Notes under the pieces: generated by a model | The model's database searches: none | Told to the model about the DNA's origin: nothing | The model's input: the letters and a program-made list of their open reading frames with translations, nothing else | Made by a program: the position numbers and the translations under genes | Shown here: positions 6,862-11,007 of the stretch, in pieces | Layout of the letters: each line of letters starts with the position of its first letter | How positions within the stretch are numbered: the first letter of the stretch is position 1 | Source: CAMAUF01 sp046152925 | GTDB lineage: Bacteria; Chloroflexota; Dehalococcoidia; Tepidiformales; Tepidiformaceae | Length of the DNA stretch: 11,007 nt | Reading direction: 5' to 3' | NCBI GenBank assembly: GCA_046152925.1 | Contig: JBJXFX010000156.1 | Span: forward strand, 1 to 11,007

Positions 6862-7071
6862 GTGACCCCGACCAAAAGCGAGCTCCACCGGATTATCGAC
6901 GGACTCTGCGAGGAGGACGCGGCGGACATCCTCGTCCTTGTGCGGGACTGGCTCGCGGAGGAGGAGGCGCTGACGCCCGAGGAAGAGGCCGAGGTCGAAC
7001 AGGGTCGGGCGGAGATCGCGGCGGGAGAGTTCGTGGACCTGGATCACCTTGTCCGCGAGCTTGGTCGGTGA
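6862..7071 (+). CDS. Antitoxin-like protein of a RelE-type toxin-antitoxin pair
   Basis: 69 residues from GTG at 6862. The N-terminal half (TPTKSELHRIIDGLCEEDAA, then DILVLVRDWLAEEE) is predicted helical; the C-terminal part LTPEEEAEVEQGRAEIAAGE followed by FVDLDHLVRELGR matches the pattern found in small antitoxins paired with RelE toxins (LTxEExAxIExGRxEIAxGExVxLxxLxRELG). Such antitoxins bind and neutralise the cognate toxin and often repress their own promoter. The GTG is preferred because TATGAT ends 6 bases upstream; an in-frame ATG at 6787 would add 25 residues encoded by intergenic repeats. The stop overlaps the start of the downstream toxin remnant (GTGA, 7068-7071), the usual coupling in such operons. 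The exact antitoxin family is not certain. Confidence 0.65.
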   Translation: MTPTKSELHRIIDGLCEEDAADILVLVRDWLAEEEALTPEEEAEVEQGRAEIAAGEFVDLDHLVRELGR

Positions 7072-7190
7072 AGTACTGCGCTCGTCTCAAGCCGCAGGCC
7101 GAGTCCTACCTTCGTCGCCCGCCCCGCAGCCGTTACGCCGTCATCGTGGTGATCCGCATCGGGCCTCGGGGCGATGTCTACCGCGGCTGA
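7068..7190 (+). pseudogene. RelE/ParE-type toxin remnant with internal deletion
   Basis: A 40-codon frame starting GTG at 7068, overlapping the antitoxin stop by 4 bases. The N-terminal VKYCARLKPQAESYLRR resembles the beginning of RelE-type toxins (first strand, then helix with AExxLRRLP), and the C-terminal YAVIVVIRIGPRGDVYR resembles their end (VVVVRIGHRxDVYR). The typical 85-90-residue protein is shortened to 40, with the middle, including the helix pair and the GxxRxRxGDYRVIY strand region with catalytic arginine, absent. The frame is intact, which points to an in-frame deletion rather than a frameshift. The product would not fold as a RelE endoribonuclease, so it is called a pseudogene. 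Alternatively it is an unrelated small protein, but position and both end matches argue against that. Confidence 0.65.
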
Positions 7191-7250
7191 GGGTCCTGCC
7201 CCCGCTCTTAAGCCGAAGAAGCGACCGAGTGACGACTCAAAGATCTCCGC

Positions 7251-7278
7251 TTGACTCTCGACCTGAGAATGGTACCTT
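7251..7278 (+). promoter_or_regulatory. Promoter of the ribbon-helix-helix-like gene
   Basis: TTGACT at 7251-7256 (one base from the -35 consensus) and TACCTT at 7273-7278, separated by 16 bases, form the best sigma-70-type promoter in the window. The predicted transcript starts near 7285 and carries AAGGGAG before the ATG at 7309. The -10 lies inside the palindrome at 7270-7285. Confidence 0.5.
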
Positions 7279-7285
7279 TGTACCA
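7270..7285. promoter_or_regulatory. Palindromic operator candidate TGGTAC-N4-GTACCA
   Basis: TGGTAC CTTT GTACCA is a perfect inverted repeat with 6-bp arms and a 4-base spacer. It covers the -10 and reaches the expected transcription start of the gene at 7309, whose product looks like a ribbon-helix-helix protein. Autorepression by that product is the simplest reading (inference). Confidence 0.5.
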
Positions 7286-7308
7286 AGACACCAAGGGAGT
7301 AAATTACC

Positions 7309-7602
7309 ATGGAAGCGATGGAAGAAGAGTCGACCGCCGTTGAGCGCGTGCAACTCGGCGTTCGAATGGAGCGCCGCCTTGTGCACGTGCTCAAGGGGTT
7401 GGCCGAATTTGAGGGCCTCAGCCTCGGGCAGCTCCTGGAGAAAATCGTGCTGCACTCGTTCGAACCGGTTCCTGGCGATGAGGGCGAGTCCTGTGCCAGC
7501 CCTCACGGAAAGAGGGCACTCGAGGCGATCGCCGGCTTGAAGAAAGTCTACGGCCTGGACTACGGGGCGCACTCCGCCCGATCGTTCGCCGAGACCACGT
7601 GA
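7309..7602 (+). CDS. Small ribbon-helix-helix-like protein
   Basis: 97 residues. The predicted layout is a strand at about 12-19 (ERVQLGVR), a helix at 21-35 (ERRLVHVLKGLAEFEG), a turn LSLG, and a second helix at 40-52 (GQLLEKIVLHSFE). That is the order of the ribbon-helix-helix DNA-binding fold, in which the strand of a dimer contacts operator DNA. A second conserved-looking segment follows at 69-90 (RALEAIAGLKKVYGLDYGAH). The start is fixed by AAGGGAG 9 bases before the ATG at 7309; another Met lies at codon 4. The TGGTAC palindrome over its promoter supports a role as an autoregulated repressor. It is not obviously a toxin-antitoxin member, since no toxin gene follows; the next gene is convergent. 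Confidence 0.7.
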   Translation: MEAMEEESTAVERVQLGVRMERRLVHVLKGLAEFEGLSLGQLLEKIVLHSFEPVPGDEGESCASPHGKRALEAIAGLKKVYGLDYGAHSARSFAETT

Positions 7603-7689
7603 AGCCCCCAGCGGCCCCGGAGAGGCCATTCCACAGCACTCTGAGGACCGCGGTCGGGATGGGAGCGGTGGCGACGCGGCGACTTAGCC

Positions 7690-8536
7690 TTAAGGGACGA
7701 CGCCAACGAGGCCCAACCTGCGCTCGACACCGGCAATCCCCGCCTCAACGTGCTCAGCCTGGTCGGTCTCGAGGCCATACACGACGTCGAACAGTGGGGC
7801 GACCCAGGCAAAGAACCCAATCCGTCGCGCAAAGTCCGGCTCGACGGCGCCATAGCTCGCGAGTACGCGCCGGACGGCGCCCCAGCCTCCGCCCGCGAAG
7901 AGCGCGGCGAAATCCATGGCTGGGTCTCCCAGGCCGACGTCCGTCCAATCGATGATCCCGGTCAGACGATGACCGTCAGTGAGGATGTGGACGAAGCCGA
8001 GATCGTGGTGGACGAGTTCGTAGGCTGGTTGTGGACCGGCGATAGCGCTCGACTTCAGCGGAGGCGAGCGAGCGGAGCGGGGGAGCGAGGAGCGGGATGG
8101 CCGTGGTGAGGAGCCGATCCCAGAATGGCTCCTCATGGACGGCCTCAAAGCCCTCGACGAGCGAAGGCGGCAGCGCATGCAAGGCACGCAGCGCGCGCCC
8201 GAGGTCTGGCCAGACGCTTTCCGGGACCCGGCCCGCGACGGATTCGTCGTCGAGCCCAACCCCCGCCAAGCGACGGTAAACGCCGAATGGCCGCCCTTGC
8301 CAGGTGGCGTGGGTGATGTACTGCGGAACGGGCACGCCCAGCCGGTCCGCGAGCACAGGGAGGAGCCGAAACTCGCGTTCGAGTCCCGCGGCGTCCTCGT
8401 CAGTCGTAGGAAAGCGCGCGATCAGCTCTCCGGCAGCGAACGTCCAGAAGGACCAACCACCCAGTATGGGCGTCGGCTCGGCGAGCGGAGCGAGTCCTGA
8501 GGCGCGCATTGCGAGAGCGCAGTCGTGTGGATCCAC
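7690..8536 (-). pseudogene. Aminoglycoside phosphotransferase (APH)-family kinase, frameshifted
   Basis: Two overlapping minus-strand frames together make one APH-type protein of about 280 residues. The first part, from GTG at 8536, has the N-lobe: ILGGWSFWTFAAGELIARFP, then LEREFRLLPVLADRLGVPVP and GRPFGVYRRLAG (hinge). Near 8035-8045 reading must shift by one base (one surplus base in the DNA) to reach the C-lobe: YELVHHDLGFVHILTD with catalytic HxD, then GIIDWTDVGLGDPAMDFA with the metal-binding Asp. Without the shift the first frame runs into an unrelated tail and stops at 7976. The usual HxDxxxxN carries His instead of Asn (HHDLGFVH), as in a subset of the family. The family phosphorylates hydroxyl groups of antibiotics or small metabolites; the substrate here is unknown. 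The break could be genuine decay or a sequencing error: it adjoins a GAGCG-rich tract at 8063-8095. Confidence 0.75.
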
Positions 8537-8543
8537 GGGCCAG

Positions 8544-8549
8544 ACTGTA
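8544..8549 (-). promoter_or_regulatory. -10 element TACAGT before the phosphotransferase gene
   Basis: TACAGT on the minus strand ends 7 bases before the GTG at 8536, with no SD between. This supports GTG 8536 over the upstream in-frame TTG at 8560 and suggests a leaderless transcript. Confidence 0.4.
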
Positions 8550-8575
8550 GCAGCGGCCAACTCGCCGCGCCGAGG

Positions 8576-9121
8576 TTAGGGCGCGGCGAAGATGTCGGCG
8601 ATGGCGACAGCGAAGCCGGGGACGACGTCTCCGGCCGTCAAGGTGTCGCCCACGGAGTAGGTTTGCGCCGTCCGATCGGGGTGATGCGCGACCACCTGAT
8701 GCGCGTCCGGATAGAGCACCCAGACAAGCGGGACGCCGGCGTCGAGCCAGACCTGCACTTTGTGGTGCACGTCGTCGGCCAGGTCGTTCGGCGAGATGGC
8801 CTCGACCACGAGGTCGGGCGCGTAGGGCGTCCAGCCGCGCGCCGGGAGGCCGTCCTGGAGACGGTCACGGCGGATAAATGAGAGGTCGGGGATCCGCAGG
8901 CGGCCGCCGTCGAGGCCAGGGTATTGATAGCCGCCACCAGACGCGTCGAGCACGACGCCGAGACGAGCGCGGCGTACGAACGGCCCCAGGAAGTCCCGAA
9001 GGGCTCCCGCGTAGAAACTCGCCAAACCTCCCACATTACGCTCCACGAGGACGCCGTCGACGAGGTCGCAGCCAGGCTCAATGTGCTCGCGAGGCGGTCG
9101 ATCCGCCACCACTACGGTCAT
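8576..9121 (-). CDS. Uma2-family endonuclease (DUF820)
   Basis: 181 residues. This is the PD-(D/E)xK-fold Uma2 family, widespread in multiple copies in some bacteria and of poorly known function. Diagnostic pieces: IPDLSFIRRDRL with Asp79; PDLVVEAISPND with Glu107; and DVHHKVQVWLDAGVPLVWVL with Lys121, giving the D...E...K set expected for metal-dependent nuclease chemistry. The C-terminal part (TYSVGDTLTAGDVVPGFAVAIADIF) is the usual end of the family. The ATG at 9121 is chosen because GGAGG lies 5 bases upstream; the open frame extends far further upstream, but into the enoyl-CoA hydratase gene as a shadow. It lies 32 bases after that gene on the same strand but has its own -10-like TATACT. 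Biological role unknown. Confidence 0.88.
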   Translation of the reverse strand: MTVVVADRPPREHIEPGCDLVDGVLVERNVGGLASFYAGALRDFLGPFVRRARLGVVLDASGGGYQYPGLDGGRLRIPDLSFIRRDRLQDGLPARGWTPYAPDLVVEAISPNDLADDVHHKVQVWLDAGVPLVWVLYPDAHQVVAHHPDRTAQTYSVGDTLTAGDVVPGFAVAIADIFAAP

Positions 9122-9138
9122 CTCAGCCTCCGGCCCCG

Positions 9139-9144
9139 AGTATA
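9139..9144 (-). promoter_or_regulatory. -10 element TATACT for the Uma2 gene
   Basis: TATACT on the minus strand lies 17 bases before the ATG at 9121, in the 32-base gap after the enoyl-CoA hydratase stop. The short leader would still include the GGAGG SD. Confidence 0.35.
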
Positions 9145-9153
9145 CCGCCCAGG

Positions 9154-9945
9154 TTACCGGCCCTGATACTCCGGCTTGCGCTTTTCGACGAAGGCCCGGG
9201 GGCCCTCCTTCGCGTCGTCGGTGAGGCCGACGACGTACCGCATCGTCGCGGCGAGGCGGAGCGCGTCGCCGAGCGGCAAGTCGGCGGAGCGATGGATCAC
9301 CTCCCGCATGGCGCGGACTGCGACCGGTGCGTTCCCGGCGATCTTCGCAGCCATCGCCTGGGCGGTGGCGAGGAGTTGGTCGTGCGGGACGACCCGGCTG
9401 ACGATGCCGTAGCGCAGGGCCGTGGCCGCGTCGATGCGCTCGCCTGTGAAGAGCATGTCGTTCGCGAGCGCTGCCGGGATCTTCCGCGGGAGCCGGACGG
9501 GCGCGCCGCCGCCCGGAAAAAACCCAAGCGTGATCTCTGGGAGGGCGAAGGCGGCCTGTTCCGAAGCAATGAGCATGTCGCAGGTGAGCGCGACTTCGAA
9601 GCCGCCGCCCAGGCAATACCCGTTGATGGCGCCGATCAGCGGCTTCTTCGTGTCGGTCTCGTAAATCGTCGCGGCCGTGGGGTCGAACACCGACCCGGGC
9701 CCACCCGCGCCGGATTCGCCGCGGGCACGACTCTTGAGGTCGGCGCCCGCGCAGAAGGCCCGCCCATTGCCGGTGAGGACCGCGACGCGGACGTCGTCCC
9801 GCTCACGCACCGCTCGGAAAGCGGCAACGAGCTCCTCGGCAAGCTGCGGGTTGATTGCGTTGAGCTGTTCGGGCCGGTTCAGGGTGATCGTGGCTACGTG
9901 ATCGGTGACTTCGAGGAGGACCGCCGGGGCGGATTCGTCAGACAT
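9154..9945 (-). CDS. Enoyl-CoA hydratase/isomerase (crotonase) family protein
   Basis: 263 residues, the normal length of a monofunctional crotonase. Motifs: TLNRPEQLNAINPQL near the N-terminus; FCAGADLKSR (64-73), which with GYCLGGG (109-115) forms the oxyanion hole for the CoA thioester; Glu117 in GGGFEVAL and Glu137 in ALPEITLG at the positions of the two catalytic glutamates of rat-liver enoyl-CoA hydratase. With both present, water addition to a trans-2-enoyl-CoA in beta-oxidation is the most likely reaction. The C-terminal FVEKRKPEYQGR is typical of the family. The ATG at 9945 has AGGAG 7 bases upstream; longer readings of the same frame enter the divergent hemG-like gene and are not real. 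No other beta-oxidation gene is visible nearby, so its pathway is unknown. Confidence 0.93.
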   Translation of the reverse strand: MSDESAPAVLLEVTDHVATITLNRPEQLNAINPQLAEELVAAFRAVRERDDVRVAVLTGNGRAFCAGADLKSRARGESGAGGPGSVFDPTAATIYETDTKKPLIGAINGYCLGGGFEVALTCDMLIASEQAAFALPEITLGFFPGGGAPVRLPRKIPAALANDMLFTGERIDAATALRYGIVSRVVPHDQLLATAQAMAAKIAGNAPVAVRAMREVIHRSADLPLGDALRLAATMRYVVGLTDDAKEGPRAFVEKRKPEYQGR

Positions 9946-9962
9946 CGGGGCGCTCCTGGAGA

Positions 9963-9986
9963 TGGCGTTTGGTGAACGCCACCCTA
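9963..9986 (-). promoter_or_regulatory. -10 element and inverted repeat (operator candidate) for the enoyl-CoA hydratase
   Basis: On the minus strand TAGGGT (9986-9981) is a -10-like hexamer. Directly downstream, TGGCGTT-N5-AACGCCA (9963-9981) is a perfect inverted repeat with 7-bp arms, placed over the expected transcription start and 17 bases before the ATG. The position fits a repressor site, as fatty-acid genes are often controlled by acyl-CoA-responsive TetR- or GntR-type regulators (inference; no regulator gene is present). Confidence 0.4.
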
Positions 9987-10029
9987 TGCGTCCCCGAGCC
10001 CGCCCGCAACGCGCGCCACGCGACTCACG

Positions 10030-10035
10030 TATGGT
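10030..10035 (+). promoter_or_regulatory. -10-like TATGGT upstream of the hemG-like gene
   Basis: TATGGT lies 60 bases before the ATG at 10096. The predicted leader contains a small 5-bp hairpin (CCTCG-AAAC-CGAGG, 10047-10060) and a strong SD (GGGAGG). The surrounding CACGTATGGT resembles CACGTATGAT before the antitoxin-like gene. Confidence 0.3.
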
Positions 10036-10095
10036 GGCCATCCGTCCCTCGAAACCGAGGCCACGAAGCGCGACGATGGTCCCGGGAGGTGCGCG

Positions 10096-10662
10096 ATGAG
10101 CGACAGCGTGGCAATCATCTACCACACCAGCGAGGGCCACTCGGCCGAGGTCGCTGAGCGCGTGGCCGGGCGCGTCCGGGCCGGCGGGCTCACCGTCGAC
10201 CTCTTCGCAGTCCAGACGGCACCCGCGACGTTGCACGGCCATGCCGCCGCGATCATCGGCGGCCCGATCCACCTCGGACACCACGACAAGCTGCTCGAGG
10301 GGTACGTACGCAACCACGTCCAAGAGCTCGGCAGCATGCCATCCGCCTTCTTTTCGGTGAGCCTCACCGCCTCTGACCCATCGCCCGAGGCCCAGGCGAC
10401 CGCCGGCGCCGTCGTCCATGACCTTTTGGACCGCGCCGGGTGGGAGCCCGACATGGTGGCCCTGTTCGGCGGGGCGCTCGCCTACACGAAGTACGGGTTC
10501 ATCAAGCGTCAGCTGATCAAGCGGATTGCCGCGAAGGAGGGCGGCCAAACCGACACGAGCCGCGACTGGGACCGGACCGACTGGGCGGCGGTCGACGCGT
10601 TCGCCGATGACTTTGCAACGCACGTCGTTGGCGTCCGCGAGGCCGCTCCTCCGCCACCCTGA
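10096..10662 (+). CDS. hemG: HemG-like menaquinone-dependent protoporphyrinogen IX dehydrogenase (flavodoxin fold)
   Basis: 188 residues. The flavodoxin fold opens with VAIIYHTSEGHSAEVAERVA, whose TSEGHS loop (11-16) binds the FMN phosphate. Features that separate HemG from plain flavodoxins are present: GGPIHLGHHDKLLEGYV (55-71), MPSAFFSVSL (81-90), FGGALAYTKYGFIKRQLIKR (124-143), and EGGQTDTSRDWDRTDW (148-163), aligning with GGETDT and YTDW of the E. coli enzyme. HemG removes six electrons from protoporphyrinogen IX and passes them to the quinone pool at the membrane, the penultimate step of protohaem synthesis. GGGAGG lies 6 bases before the ATG. The proline-rich tail (AAPPPP) is not part of the family core. 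It is divergent from the enoyl-CoA hydratase and ends 9 bases from the convergent peroxidase gene. A related flavodoxin-type oxidoreductase without this activity cannot be excluded. Confidence 0.8.
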   Translation: MSDSVAIIYHTSEGHSAEVAERVAGRVRAGGLTVDLFAVQTAPATLHGHAAAIIGGPIHLGHHDKLLEGYVRNHVQELGSMPSAFFSVSLTASDPSPEAQATAGAVVHDLLDRAGWEPDMVALFGGALAYTKYGFIKRQLIKRIAAKEGGQTDTSRDWDRTDWAAVDAFADDFATHVVGVREAAPPPP

Positions 10663-10671
10663 CGGCAGTGG

Positions 10672-11007
10672 CTACTTGGCGAGCTCGGCCTCGATCGCGG
10701 TGCGGAGCATGGGGTCGTCGGGCGCCACGTCGGGGCGGAAGCGGTGGGCGACCGAGCCGTCGCGGCCGATGACGAACTTCTCGAAGTTCCACAGGATGTC
10801 GGTGTCGTTCGCGGGGCCGAGCCCGAAGCCGATGAGGCGCTCTTTGAGTTGGCCGGACGGGTTCTCGGTCGCGTGTGGGATCGCGTCGACGAGCGCGCGG
10901 TAGAGCGGATGCTGGTCATCCCCTTTGGCCGAGACCTTCGCGAACATCGGGAAGTCGACGTTGTACGTCGCCGAGCAGAACTCGGCGATCTCTTCGTTGG
11001 TGCCCGG
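10672..11007 (-). CDS. Glutathione peroxidase family protein, BtuE type (partial, N-terminus beyond right edge)
   Basis: The frame is open from the right edge to a TAG at 10674-10672: the last 111 residues of the protein. PGTNEEIAEFCSATYNVDFP near the visible start, then MFAKVSAKGDDQHPLYRAL, and DILWNFEKFVIGRDG (Trp73 and Asn74 of the visible part) are the conserved C-terminal blocks of glutathione peroxidases, with the Trp and Asn belonging to the catalytic site. The peroxidatic Cys and Gln lie outside the window. The end, FRPDVAPDDPMLRTAIEAEL, matches the short bacterial form related to E. coli BtuE, which usually works with thioredoxin rather than glutathione. Role: reduction of lipid or hydrogen peroxides. 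It is convergent with the hemG-like gene; the stops are 9 bases apart, with no terminator hairpin between them. Confidence 0.92.
   Translation of the reverse strand, partial: PGTNEEIAEFCSATYNVDFPMFAKVSAKGDDQHPLYRALVDAIPHATENPSGQLKERLIGFGLGPANDTDILWNFEKFVIGRDGSVAHRFRPDVAPDDPMLRTAIEAELAK

Noticed and set aside
8063..8095. GAGCG-rich tract as a possible CRISPR or tandem-repeat array
   Set aside because: The units are too short and irregular, and the tract lies inside the kinase gene, where it encodes a plausible Leu/Pro/Ser/Arg stretch; kept only as a slippage-prone site.
9138..9176. GAGTAT ... ATACTC inverted arms around the crotonase stop and Uma2 -10
   Set aside because: The arms are 6 bp and 20-odd bases apart, with interrupted pairing between them; too weak to call an operator or terminator.
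9122..9616. Upstream extension of the Uma2 frame (165 additional codons)
   Set aside because: It lies out of frame inside the enoyl-CoA hydratase gene; the Uma2 family begins at MTVVVADRPP with a GGAGG site.
9946..10623. Upstream extension of the enoyl-CoA hydratase frame
   Set aside because: It reads through the divergent promoter region and antisense to the hemG-like gene; the crotonase family start and an AGGAG site are at 9945.

Overview
This is a GC-rich, gene-dense stretch of bacterial chromosome with no tRNA, rRNA, CRISPR array, transposase or integrase that I can see. No stretch longer than about 190 bases lacks a gene. The gene mix (a DUF3352 envelope protein, an Aur1-type PAP2 phosphatase, a Uma2-family nuclease, a HemG-like flavodoxin, a Rieske oxygenase beside a P450) and the many -10-like hexamers placed 6-8 bases before SD-less starts would fit an uncultured, probably environmental high-GC lineage such as Chloroflexota. 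That placement is inference only; no phylogenetic marker gene is present.

Layout, left to right. (1) 1-2295, minus strand: a two-gene envelope operon, a DUF3352 protein followed by a four-helix membrane protein cut by the left edge. (2) 2477-3256, plus strand: a PAP2_3/Aur1-like membrane phosphatase, divergent from the DUF3352 gene. (3) 3302-3541, minus strand: a 79-residue two-helix membrane protein. (4) 3669-3699: a perfect 13-bp hairpin, likely the terminator of the next operon. (5) 3731-6724, minus strand: a cytochrome P450 followed after 18 bases by a Rieske non-heme iron oxygenase with an unusually long N-terminal extension. This is the metabolic centrepiece; no ferredoxin or reductase lies beside it. 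(6) 6862-7190, plus strand: an antitoxin-like gene overlapping by 4 bases what looks like an internally deleted RelE toxin. (7) 7309-7602, plus strand: a small ribbon-helix-helix-like protein with a perfect palindrome in its promoter. (8) 7690-8536, minus strand: an aminoglycoside phosphotransferase-family gene broken by a frameshift. (9) 8576-9121, minus strand: a Uma2-family nuclease. (10) 9154-9945, minus strand: an enoyl-CoA hydratase with both catalytic glutamates. (11) 10096-10662, plus strand: a HemG-like protoporphyrinogen oxidase. (12) 10672 to the right edge, minus strand: the C-terminal part of a glutathione peroxidase.

The genes do not form one pathway. The P450/Rieske operon probably oxidises a hydrophobic substrate, and the enoyl-CoA hydratase could act in beta-oxidation of acids generated elsewhere. 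The HemG-like protein and the peroxidase suit an aerobic or facultative cell with haem and quinones. The middle section (about 6.86-9.12 kb) has the look of an accessory patch: a decayed toxin-antitoxin pair, a broken phosphotransferase, a Uma2 gene and a small regulator-like gene. The items most worth a second look are the decayed RelE, the frameshifted phosphotransferase, the P450/Rieske pair with its extra N-terminal domain, the repeated leaderless-start pattern, and the two palindromic operator candidates.
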